From assembly GCA_016711405.1 (NCBI GenBank), contig JADJSZ010000001.1:1-64000 (forward strand): a DNA stretch of 64,000 bases, given 5' to 3'. Made by a program: the position numbers and the translations under genes. Under the pieces are notes generated by a model. That model made no database searches and was not told the DNA's origin. It was given only the letters and a program-made list of their open reading frames with translations. The DNA comes from Candidatus Hadersleviella danica. GTDB lineage: Bacteria > Chloroflexota > Anaerolineae > Promineifilales > Promineifilaceae. Each line of letters starts with the position of its first letter. The stretch's first letter is position 1. Below, piece after piece: positions 9,181 through 16,634 of the stretch.

Positions 9181-10347
9181 ATGAAGCACAAGAAATGGTT
9201 CTGGTTGTTGGCGCTGTTGGTGGTTTTGGGTGGCCTCTTGGTTGCCTGTGGTGATTTGGAGGAGGATGAGTACTATGACGAGGATGAGGCGGCTTATTAT
9301 GAGGATGAGGAGTTTTCCAGCGAAGATGAAGAGTTCTTTAGCGAAGATGAAGAAGCCTATGATGAGGATGAAGAGGGGTTTTACAGTGAAGATGAGGAGT
9401 GGGACAAGTGGGAGGTGATGACGGCCGAGGATTGCTACGACGACGAATACTACGACGAAGAAGACCAAACCTGTTACCTGCTCTATGATTGCGACGAAGA
9501 CCCCGATTCCTGTGAGGAGCTGGATGATGAGTTTTACACCTTGGCGGGCGAACTCATTGACATCTTCTTGAGCGAAGATTATGAGTGGGTGGAAGGCTCG
9601 CCCGACGAAGTCATTATTCGCTATGCCATCCGCAACAACGAGCTAATAGACCCTGAATTGGGAGCCGTAACGGATGAATTGGTTGAGTACCAGAATGATA
9701 GCCAGACGCATGAGCAACTCTGGGTGTACTTTGCCAATCTCATTCCGGCCGATGAACGCCGTTTTATCTCCCACTTTGGCTTTTTTACCGATGGCCAAGG
9801 GGAGGTGTTGGCTTATGTGGAGCCAAATATAGATAACCCCAACCAATGGGTGATGTATGTGGATATTCAAGATGCCCAAGATACGGAAGAGTTAACCTAT
9901 ACGCTCATCCATGAATACGCCCACATTTTGTCGCTGAACAGCACCCAAGTGCCCTTTGATGCTGAGGCTTATTACGATGAGAATCTGTATGAAGAGGCGG
10001 AATCTTCTTGCCCCACTTACTTCACAGGCGAGGGGTGTAGTCGGCCGAATTCCTACATCAACGCCTTTTTCGAGACGTTTTGGGCCGATATTTACGAAGA
10101 ATCGCTCGAGTATGGCGACGATGTCGAATCGTTTTATGAGGAGTACGAAGACCAATTTGTGACCGATTACGCCGCCACGAATCCGGCCGAGGATATTGCC
10201 GAATCGTTCACCTTTTTTGTGATGCAATCGAAACCAGAGGGGGATACGATTGCGGAAGAGAAGATTTTGTTCTTCTATGATTACCCCGAGTTGTTACAAT
10301 TGCGGGCCGAAATTGCAGGCCGGGCCTATGCTCGCTTGCGCCGCTAA
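9181..10347 (+). CDS. Acidic lipoprotein with zinc-metallopeptidase signature
   Basis: A 388-residue exported lipoprotein with lipobox LGGLLVACG (Cys about 22). A remarkable stretch of some 55 residues follows, made almost only of Asp, Glu, Tyr, Ser and Phe in repeats such as EDEEFFSEDEE. The folded domain (about 110-388) contains LIHEYAHIL (HExxH, residues about 243-247) and, about 90 residues on, NPAEDIAESF, whose Glu fits the third zinc ligand of gluzincin-like peptidases. A secreted, cell-anchored protease is inferred; substrate unknown. The acidic stretch could bind cations or act as a spacer. The start is supported by CGAGG just upstream. It converges on the HAMP gene, with a terminator between. 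Confidence 0.75.
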   Translation: MKHKKWFWLLALLVVLGGLLVACGDLEEDEYYDEDEAAYYEDEEFSSEDEEFFSEDEEAYDEDEEGFYSEDEEWDKWEVMTAEDCYDDEYYDEEDQTCYLLYDCDEDPDSCEELDDEFYTLAGELIDIFLSEDYEWVEGSPDEVIIRYAIRNNELIDPELGAVTDELVEYQNDSQTHEQLWVYFANLIPADERRFISHFGFFTDGQGEVLAYVEPNIDNPNQWVMYVDIQDAQDTEELTYTLIHEYAHILSLNSTQVPFDAEAYYDENLYEEAESSCPTYFTGEGCSRPNSYINAFFETFWADIYEESLEYGDDVESFYEEYEDQFVTDYAATNPAEDIAESFTFFVMQSKPEGDTIAEEKILFFYDYPELLQLRAEIAGRAYARLRR

Positions 10348-10379
10348 AAGCAAATAAGTTCCAGAATAAGGCAAAATCG

Positions 10380-10509
10380 CATGGTTCAAGCTATCTTTAC
10401 AATTTTGGACATGGGACTGGGGATAAGGGACTAGAGGTCACAAGCGTCCCAAGTCCCTTGTCTCCAGTCAAAATTTGTAAAGATACTCTCTCGAGAGTCG
10501 TGAACCATG
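10380..10509. repeat. Nested palindromic element with GGGACT heptamers inside
   Basis: Outer arms CATGGTTCA (10380-10388) and TGAACCATG (10501-10509), inner arms TATCTTTACAATTTT and AAAATTTGTAAAGATA, and in the centre GGGACTG/GGGATAA/GGGACTAG units against GTCCCAAGTCCC. The whole 130 bases can fold into one long interrupted hairpin. It lies between a stop codon and the terminator. Confidence 0.8.
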
Positions 10510-10519
10510 CTGGCAAAAT

Positions 10520-10557
10520 AAAAAAGGAGGAGGTGTCACAAACACCTCCTCCTTTTA
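10520..10557. terminator. Bidirectional terminator between convergent genes
   Basis: A 15-bp stem (AAAAGGAGGAGGTGT at 10522-10536 pairing with 10542-10556, loop CACAA) with an A tract before and T tract after. It serves both the plus-strand lipoprotein gene and the minus-strand HAMP gene. Confidence 0.9.
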
Positions 10558-10582
10558 CTTTTCACTTTCTACTTATTACTTC

Positions 10583-11632
10583 TTACTGGCCAGATTCCCC
10601 TACCTCGGTCGGCTGTTGACGGCCGCGATGCCGCCGACGCATGTCAGAGGCTTTGGTCTGCAAATCTTGGAAGAACTCCGTCTCTTCAATCTCCTTGACC
10701 TGCTTTTCTTTCAATGCTTCGTTGATTTCGATTCGCAATTGGATGACTTCTTGCTTGAGGGTTACTTCGCGTTTGTGAACCTTTTCGACCATGCCCGCGA
10801 ATACTTCGGCAAGGGTGTTAATCTCATCGTGGAGCGCCCCTGTGCTGACATGGGCGAAATCTTGCTCGTAATTCCCTTCGCCAACTTGTTTGGCCATCAC
10901 TGTTAATTGTTCGATGGGGCGGGAGATGCGCCGCGCCACGACGCTGATGCTGACCAAAATGATGGCGTAGGCAATGGCGGCCGACCACAAAATGCCGTTC
11001 AAGATGCGTGTGCGCACATCGAGGACATATTCGGCCGTAAAATCTACCCCCAACCCACCAACCACCTCACCTTGCGAATTGCGCACAGGGGTGTAGCCTG
11101 AAATCCAGTTGCCATAGTCATCTGAATAAATTTCGGCCGAGTATGTCTCGCCCGCTAACCCGAGCAATTGAGGGTTGCCTTGGTCCGCCCGGAGCGTGCC
11201 TTGGTCCTTGAACTGCGCCCCTGCGGGTGGGTTCCATACCGCCCCCATGCTGGCAATGTAAAAAATTTCTTCCTCAGGAGTGATGTAATAGGTATAGATA
11301 AAAGCGCGTGGCTCAATTTTGTGAACCGCGTTGAGCCATGTGGCTTGTGCCCAGAAGCGGGGGTCATCGGTGTAGCCATCGGCGTTCCGTTCTGCGTCAT
11401 TTATCAACGCTTCGAGGTCATCCCCATTGACACCCGCCACGGCCGCGACCATTGTATTGGTCAAATCGGCTCGGATTTGGGTTTCAGCCACTTGGCTGGA
11501 GAAGTTATAGAACCAATAGTATGCCCCGGCCAACACAATGCTAATGGCCAGTGTAAAGGCGACGAGCATCTTTAGCCAGATGCTCACAAAACGATGATTC
11601 GTGGTGGGGGCGGGGGTGGTTGCCGTGGTCAT
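10583..11632 (-). CDS. HAMP-domain membrane sensor without an output domain
   Basis: A 349-residue protein: N-terminal transmembrane helix (about 20-42), a periplasmic sensing domain of about 160 residues (dCache-like, with IYTYYITPEEEIFYIAS and the PVRNSQGEVVGGLGVDFT pattern found at the end of Cache domains), a second helix (about 222-243), a HAMP domain (RRISRPIEQLTVMAKQVGEGNYE), and a C-terminal coiled coil of charged heptads. There is no kinase, cyclase or methyl-accepting domain, so it must act through a partner, or it could be a truncated family form. The tail is basic (MRRRHRGRQQ). No candidate partner is adjacent. Confidence 0.75.
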   Translation of the reverse strand: MTTATTPAPTTNHRFVSIWLKMLVAFTLAISIVLAGAYYWFYNFSSQVAETQIRADLTNTMVAAVAGVNGDDLEALINDAERNADGYTDDPRFWAQATWLNAVHKIEPRAFIYTYYITPEEEIFYIASMGAVWNPPAGAQFKDQGTLRADQGNPQLLGLAGETYSAEIYSDDYGNWISGYTPVRNSQGEVVGGLGVDFTAEYVLDVRTRILNGILWSAAIAYAIILVSISVVARRISRPIEQLTVMAKQVGEGNYEQDFAHVSTGALHDEINTLAEVFAGMVEKVHKREVTLKQEVIQLRIEINEALKEKQVKEIEETEFFQDLQTKASDMRRRHRGRQQPTEVGESGQ

Positions 11633-11718
11633 AATCTCTCCAGCTAGTGGGTAAGGGGTAGTGGTTAGTGGTTAGTGATTAGTGATTAGTGCCTTGTCGG
11701 GTCACTAACCACTTGCCA
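11633..11718. repeat. Inverted heptamer repeat (TGGTTAG class)
   Basis: TAGTGGT/TAGTGAT units, centre CCTTGTCGGG, then ACTAACC/CACTTGC units complementary to the first arm. It fills the gap between two minus-strand genes. Confidence 0.8.
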
Positions 11719-12465
11719 CTAACCACTAACCACTGAATCCAGAGCTTGTTGCACTGCCCAATGGGTGGGGGGCAGGTGGTAATGATCGACTAAAAAGGCT
11801 TGCACAAGGTGGCGCAAGTTAGCGGGGGCATGGATTTGTTCGGCCGCGACATTGGGGAAAATGCCCAAGCGCATCGGATAAAAAGCATAATCGCCTAAAC
11901 GCGCCTCGTCTTCTGGCCCCTTCACAATAAATGGAGGCTCCACATATTGTACTGCTAAATCTACAAAACCATACTTACGGTACTGCTTGAGGAGCTTGCC
12001 GTGGGGGTCGCGGTGGCCATATTCAGGTTCCACCTCCACCACTAAGCCCATCGGTGTGGCACGGCCGTGTCGTGCCGCGTCGGCCGTCAGTTGGGCTAAA
12101 CACAACTCGATGAGCAGGTGAGCCAAGCGACGGCCGTTGGCAAACTCGGTGGCGCGATAAGCGGGCAAAATGGCAAAATCCAAGCCTAGGCCACAATCCC
12201 GCGCCAGCACATACTTAAAGACGATAATCCCCGCAGGTTGCCCATCTATCTTCGCCAGCCATTGCCGGTGAACAAACCCTGCCTCAAAATCGGGGGCGTG
12301 TTGGGCGATGGTATGAATGCGGCCGAGATAATGGGCATACTGTGGCATCATCTCGGTGAGAATATCCGCCAAATCTTGAAAATGGGTTAAATCCCCCTCT
12401 GCCACCTCATGCAACGTGAGCGCGGGATCGCTGGGAGCCAGAAAGGTTTGATAATCAATAAGCAT
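11719..12465 (-). CDS. GNAT-family acetyltransferase-like protein
   Basis: A 248-residue cytoplasmic protein whose middle (about 85-190) fits a GNAT fold: GQPAGIIVFKYV strand, then FAILPAYRATEFANGRRLAHLLIEL for the acetyl-CoA binding strand-helix, and KQYRKYGFVDLAV for the typical final helix-strand. The pyrophosphate loop is degenerate (no clear RxxGxG/A), so activity is not certain. The N- and C-terminal extensions are not recognised. No functional clue comes from the neighbours. Confidence 0.6.
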   Translation of the reverse strand: MLIDYQTFLAPSDPALTLHEVAEGDLTHFQDLADILTEMMPQYAHYLGRIHTIAQHAPDFEAGFVHRQWLAKIDGQPAGIIVFKYVLARDCGLGLDFAILPAYRATEFANGRRLAHLLIELCLAQLTADAARHGRATPMGLVVEVEPEYGHRDPHGKLLKQYRKYGFVDLAVQYVEPPFIVKGPEDEARLGDYAFYPMRLGIFPNVAAEQIHAPANLRHLVQAFLVDHYHLPPTHWAVQQALDSVVSG

Positions 12466-12563
12466 AAACTGTCTGTTCGCTAATCATAAAAGGACGAGTT
12501 ACGAATTACGAATTACGGCATCCCCGAGTAATTTCGTACTTCGTACTTTGTCCTTCGTACTTT
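12466..12563. repeat. Inverted heptamer repeat (ACGAATT/GTACGAA class)
   Basis: GTTACGAATTACGAATTACG units opposed by TACTTCGTACTTTG units. The same class of element occurs at 3641-3747. Confidence 0.75.
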
Positions 12564-13901
12564 CTAAAAATCCAACTTATCCAACACCCCGCCTTGCTTC
12601 TGCCGTTGCCGCTTGAGCCGCCAATTGAGCAAACTGGCTTGGTAAACGCTACTCATGCGCCAAATGCTCCACAAGGCAAAGAGGGCGGCCGTGGCCCCAA
12701 ACGCCAAATAAAAATAAGAGGCGACCAGCGACCAGTAAGGCGCTACCCATAGCACCCCATACATGACCAGCGCCCCTACAATCGTGCCCGAGGCGTACAA
12801 ATAGGTATCCATGAACATACTCACTCGGCCGCGCCGCGATTCGGGGACGAGGCTCTGGAACGACTTCCGTCCCGCCTCGTCTAGTGTGCCGAAGGGGAGC
12901 CGCACAAGGGCACGGCCGACGGCCGTCATCACCACCCCCGGCACCAGCAACATGCCCGCCAGCCCAGCCACCAACGCCGCTGGAACCACATAGAAAATGC
13001 GCGGCAACCCCAACCGCTCCAGCAAACGACTGGTTAGCAAACTCTGCGTCCCGATCGAAAGGGCAATGATAGACAGCCGATAGAAGCTGTAAAAGAACTG
13101 AAACGCAATCTGTGTGACAAAAGTGGCATTGGAAACCACAAAAAAGTGGAACTCGATAACCGTCAGTGCCAAACCAACGGCAATCATGGCCAGCATCAGG
13201 TAGCGAAAAGAGGGCACTTCCCGCACAAACGCCCACCCTTCAGAGATGGTTTCGCGGATGCTCTCCACTTTTTGAGCCGCCTGCTGGCTGGTTAACTTCA
13301 TCCGCGTCAGCAAAACAAAGGCGATGACATAGGCGGCCACATTAAAAAAGAGCAAATCAATGGTGGGGATGTTGTACTGCTCAAACAGCCGTGCCGTGGT
13401 TCCCGCAATGAGCAAGCCCACCACCTGCCCCAGCAAGCCGCCAATGGCGATGAGGGGGAAGAGCCGCTTGGCTTGGGCGGTGGCGACATTGTCGTTGGCC
13501 AACAGCCAGAAAATGAGCGGAAAAAAGAGCAGTTGCTGGTCGGCCAATAAATAGATGAGGGCGTAGTTGAGACCGACGGGGGCTTCGAGCCAAAAAAGCA
13601 GGCGAATGAGGAGATAGGCGAGTCCCAGACCCCCAATGAGAATTTGCATAAACCGTTGGCGGCTTATTTTGTCGATGACAATGGATTGGAGGCTCCCGAT
13701 GAAGATGATGAGCGCCATGTCCACAACCCACACCAGCAAAAGTTGGGGCGTGCCCACTTCGCTGAGAAAGCCGCTGACCGAGACGACGGCTCCAATTTCC
13801 ATCGCCATAGCGTTAATGGCCAACAAAATGGCGAAGGGAAGGACTATTTTGCGTTCGCCGGGACGTAAGCGGAGGGTCTGCTTAATTTTTTCGCGCCACA
13901 T
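12564..13901 (-). CDS. NTT/MFS-type membrane carrier (ADP/ATP-translocase-like)
   Basis: About 445 residues with about 12 hydrophobic helices. The start KQTLRLRPGERKIVLPFAIL and the general layout resemble bacterial members of the nucleotide transporter (NTT, TlcC/Npt) branch, found in free-living bacteria with undefined substrates. A longer reading from 13946 would add MPTHNSALTTQHSLP, but this is only translated repeat sequence. I therefore start at the ATG at 13901 (MWREKIKQ). The family assignment is by pattern only; a general MFS permease is the alternative. It is separated from its neighbours by repeats on both sides. Confidence 0.65.
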   Translation of the reverse strand: MWREKIKQTLRLRPGERKIVLPFAILLAINAMAMEIGAVVSVSGFLSEVGTPQLLLVWVVDMALIIFIGSLQSIVIDKISRQRFMQILIGGLGLAYLLIRLLFWLEAPVGLNYALIYLLADQQLLFFPLIFWLLANDNVATAQAKRLFPLIAIGGLLGQVVGLLIAGTTARLFEQYNIPTIDLLFFNVAAYVIAFVLLTRMKLTSQQAAQKVESIRETISEGWAFVREVPSFRYLMLAMIAVGLALTVIEFHFFVVSNATFVTQIAFQFFYSFYRLSIIALSIGTQSLLTSRLLERLGLPRIFYVVPAALVAGLAGMLLVPGVVMTAVGRALVRLPFGTLDEAGRKSFQSLVPESRRGRVSMFMDTYLYASGTIVGALVMYGVLWVAPYWSLVASYFYLAFGATAALFALWSIWRMSSVYQASLLNWRLKRQRQKQGGVLDKLDF

Positions 13902-14031
13902 GGGGAGGGAGTGCTGAGTTGTGAGTGCTGAGTTGTGAGTGGGCAAAGTTTAGCTGGTGGACGGCCGTTTGTACATAGCAAAGTCGTTAATTAGCTGTTA
14001 GCTGTTAGCCATAAGCTTAGCTCTTCCTCTC
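13902..14031. repeat. Heptamer repeats (CACTCAG and AGCTGTT classes)
   Basis: GTGCTGAGTTGTGAGTGCTGAG near 13911 and TTAGCTGTTAGCTGTTAGCC near 13990, with an unassigned 50-base centre containing one ACGGCCGT. Confidence 0.65.
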
Positions 14032-15075
14032 TTACTCTCCCCCTCTCCCCTCCACCACCAGCCCTGCTGGGCCAGCGACCACACGGCCGACGACCACGGC
14101 CGCTGGGCAAGCCGCCACAAAATCCGCCACTCGTTCGGGAGCCACGGCCGCCAACAACCCGCCCGATGTCTCGGGAGTCCACAACAGCTTTTGCCACAGC
14201 GGCGACACATCGCCAAAGTGAATATGGGGGGCGAAATATTCCCGATTGCGCCCCATGCCGCCGGGGAATGCGCCCGCCTCGGCATAGGCCCATGCGCCGG
14301 GCAGGAGGGGCAACTGCGCCGCCTCAAACTGGAAGCGCACCCCACCCGCTTTGGCCATCTCCCACGCATGGCCGAGCAAGCCAAAGCCCGTAATATCGGT
14401 CAGGGCGTGGGCGTGGGCGATTTGGGCGGCCGTGGCCGCCTGTTGGTTGAGCGTTTTCATGCTGGCCACGGCCGTGGCCACATGCTCCGCCTCGGCAATC
14501 CCCCGTTTTAAGGCTGTGGTGATGACCCCCACACCCAGCGGCTTGGTCAGGAGCAACACATCCCCCACCTGTGCCCCCCCCTTGCGCTTGACCAGTGCGG
14601 GGTCAATGATGCCTGTCACGGCCAGCCCATATTTCGGCTCCTTATCGGTGACGCTGTGCCCACCAACCACGACACCGCCTGCTTCGGCCACTTTTTCGGC
14701 CCCGCCGCGCAAAATCTCGCCCAAAATTTCGCGGGGCAAATCGTCGGGAAAGGCGACGAGGTTCATGGCAAAGAGCACCCGGCCGCCCATCGCATACACA
14801 TCGGACAGCGCATTGGCGGCCGCAATCGCCCCAAAATCGTAGGGGTCATCTACCACAGGCGGGAAAAAATCGGCCGTGGTGATAATGGCCTGCTGGTCGT
14901 TGAGCTGGTACACGGCCGCATCATCGGCCACATCCAGCCCCACGAGCAGGGCAGGGAATTGGGTGGGTGGGAACAGGTCTCGGAGCGGCCGCAACACGTG
15001 CGCCAATTCGCCGGGGGCGAGCTTAGACGCTCAACCCGCGCAAGAGGCCAGTTCGGTTAGACGGATAGGGGGCAT
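14032..15075 (-). CDS. selD: Selenide, water dikinase containing selenocysteine (in-frame UGA)
   Basis: Makes selenophosphate from selenide and ATP, the selenium donor for selenocysteine and selenouridine. The uninterrupted part from 15006 has all SelD landmarks: DDAAVYQL, TTADFFPPVVDDPYDFG, GGHSVTDKEPKYGLAV, DITGFGLLGHAWEMA and WTPETSGGLL. Upstream the same frame continues through one TGA (complement 15031-15033) to an ATG at 15075: MPPIRLTELASCAG, then TGA, then ASKLAPGELAHVL. The TGA falls exactly where other SelD proteins have the catalytic Cys or Sec (G-C/U-x-x-K). A hairpin just after the TGA fits a bacterial SECIS. Sec insertion is therefore inferred. A nonsense mutation is unlikely at exactly this position. 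No ribosome site is seen; repeats abut the start. Confidence 0.9.
15005..15024 (-). promoter_or_regulatory. Candidate bacterial SECIS hairpin after the selD UGA
   Basis: In the transcript, nine bases after the UGA, UCGCC pairs with GGCGA (loop CCC). Outer A-U and G-U pairs extend it past one mismatch. Position and size fit a bSECIS that would recruit SelB. The small loop lacks the usual exposed G, so the fold needs checking. Confidence 0.5.
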
Positions 15076-15079
15076 AATT

Positions 15080-15290
15080 GTGAATTGGGAATGGTTAATT
15101 GTGAATGGGGATTTCGGAATGCGGAATGCGGAATGGGGATTGCGGAATGATGGGGAGGAGTATACCAATAACAAAGTACGAATGACGAAGTACAAATGAC
15201 GAAGTACAAATGACGAAGTACAAATGACGAATGACCATTTGCTAATTTTTCCTTGTTCATTGCTCATTGCCCATTGCTCATTGTTCATTG
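15080..15290. repeat. Composite heptamer repeat array
   Basis: Successive classes: TTGTGAAT units, TGCGGAA units, GACGAAGTACAAAT units, then six consecutive units of the TTGCTCA type (15254-15295). All have a 7-bp period. Reading frames run through it and would falsely extend both selD and fhaA upstream. Confidence 0.85.
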
Positions 15291-15307
15291 CTCCCTATAA
15301 TCTGCCC

Positions 15308-16126
15308 ATGAAGAAACGCCGATTGGCCCGTTTTGAGGCGGCCGCACAGAGTTTTATTGAAGGCACATTGAGCCGCTTTTTGGGCGGCCGTGTGGAACAG
15401 GCGGAAATTGCCGCTTTGTTGGTTCGCGCCCTAGAAGATTCGCATGAGCAGGGGGATACGGCCGATACCTTTACCGTGACCCTACACCCCCAAGATTGGC
15501 AGAAAATTCGCCAACGCCACCCCAATTTAGAAGCGGAGTTGGTGGCGCATTTGGTACAGGTGGCCCAGCAGAGCAATTTGGTTTTGCCCCAACGGCCGCA
15601 GGTGCGCGTGGCGGCCGACGAGCAAAACGGCCGTCAGCAAATCCGCATCCATGCCGAACGGCAACTCTCGCCCGAAGGGGAGCAAACCCAGCAATTTAGC
15701 CGCCGTGCCTTTGAGGCGGGGTTGGCCGCCCAGCAGGCCATCCAACAAGTGGATGCGTTCTTGATTGTAGACGGCCGCACCCATGTCCCGCTCGATAAGC
15801 CGCTCATTACCATTGGGCGGCATGTGGAAAACGATGTGGTGCTGGATTCGGCCGTGGTGAGCCGCAAACACGCCCAAATTCGGTGGCGTTACGGCCGTTT
15901 TATCCTCTACGATGTGGGCAGTCGGCTCGGCACACAGGTCAACGAACAGCCCATCACCGAATGCGCCCTGCGGCCGGGGGATGTGTTGTTGGTTGGCAAC
16001 ATTCCCATCATTTACGGCGAAGGCGCCAGCCAAGGCAAACGGGTTGTGCGCCCCACATCCACGAATTCAGCGGCCGAAAGCACACTTCTTTTTACACCAG
16101 TTGAGAATGAGGAGGAGTCAATATGA
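15308..16126 (+). CDS. FhaA-like protein (DUF3662 plus FHA domain)
   Basis: A 272-residue cytoplasmic protein. The N-terminal domain (about 1-120; RLARFEAAAQSFIEGTLSRFLG) is the DUF3662 domain of mycobacterial FhaA. A spacer follows, then a C-terminal FHA domain (about 170-255) with the phosphothreonine-binding loop GRHVENDVVLDSAVVSRKH, in which G-R, S-R-K-H and later N residues are in place. FhaA binds phosphorylated partners of the cell-wall machinery in actinobacteria. Start at 15308 (MKKRRLAR); the longer frame from 15224 reads only repeat sequence. The stop overlaps the next FHA gene (ATGA), so the two are co-translated. Confidence 0.88.
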   Translation: MKKRRLARFEAAAQSFIEGTLSRFLGGRVEQAEIAALLVRALEDSHEQGDTADTFTVTLHPQDWQKIRQRHPNLEAELVAHLVQVAQQSNLVLPQRPQVRVAADEQNGRQQIRIHAERQLSPEGEQTQQFSRRAFEAGLAAQQAIQQVDAFLIVDGRTHVPLDKPLITIGRHVENDVVLDSAVVSRKHAQIRWRYGRFILYDVGSRLGTQVNEQPITECALRPGDVLLVGNIPIIYGEGASQGKRVVRPTSTNSAAESTLLFTPVENEEESI

Positions 16127-16557
16127 ACACCGCACTTGTTTTATTCATCTTACGCGTCGTGGGTGGGCTGGCTTTGCTCGGTTTTGTGGGGGCGATTGGC
16201 TGGTGGTTATACCGCGATATGGCGCAAGCCACGGCGCAGTTGACCGCCCAACAACGGCCGCAGGGGTATTTGCGGGTCTTGGCCAGCCAAACGGCGGGGC
16301 TGGTGGAGGGGAACCAGTACCCGCTCTTGCCCGTGACGGGCATCGGCCGTAACCCGAGCAACACGATTGTCGTCGAAGATGATTACGCCTCGGGCGAACA
16401 TTTGCTCATCGCCCTGCGCGGCCAACAATGGTGGCTGGGAGATTTGGGGAGCAGTAATGGCACCTTGCTCAATGGCCAACCCTTGCAAGAAGCCACCATC
16501 ATCAGCGTCGGCGATGTGGTTACGATTGGGCACACGAGCTTGAAGTTGGAACTGTGA
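16123..16557 (+). CDS. Membrane-anchored FHA-domain protein (FhaB-like)
   Basis: A 144-residue protein with one N-terminal transmembrane helix (about 4-26) and a C-terminal FHA domain (about 60-144). The loop TGIGRNPSNTIVVEDDYASGEHLLI has G-R and S-x-x-H at the phosphopeptide-binding positions, then DLGSSNGTLLNGQPL, the classical FHA SSNGT motif. It overlaps fhaA by four bases. The FhaA-FhaB pair usually precedes the rodA/pbpA/pknB cluster in actinobacteria and Chloroflexota; here those genes are absent and a GT-C enzyme follows on the other strand. Confidence 0.88.
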   Translation: MNTALVLFILRVVGGLALLGFVGAIGWWLYRDMAQATAQLTAQQRPQGYLRVLASQTAGLVEGNQYPLLPVTGIGRNPSNTIVVEDDYASGEHLLIALRGQQWWLGDLGSSNGTLLNGQPLQEATIISVGDVVTIGHTSLKLEL

Positions 16558-16634
16558 GGAATGCGGATTGCGGAATGGGGATTGCGGAATAAAGCTGACC
16601 GACTGAAAGACTGAGAGACTAAAAGACTGCCCGA
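16558..16634. repeat. Repeat spacer (TGCGGAA heptamers plus GACTGAAA octamers)
   Basis: GAATGCGGATTGCGGAATGG units followed by GACTGAAA/GACTGAGA octamers. The same pair of modules recurs at 46714-46795. Confidence 0.8.

Noticed and set aside
15031..15033. TGA in selD as a nonsense mutation
   Set aside because: It falls exactly at the Cys/Sec position, the rest of the frame is intact, and a hairpin follows it.
15076..15288. Separate small protein ending at the selD TGA
   Set aside because: The upstream part is translated heptamer repeat; the last 14 residues are the SelD N-terminus.
15080..15290. Possible CRISPR array
   Set aside because: Units are 7 bp, directly adjacent and degenerate, with no 25-40-base repeats and spacers and no cas genes.
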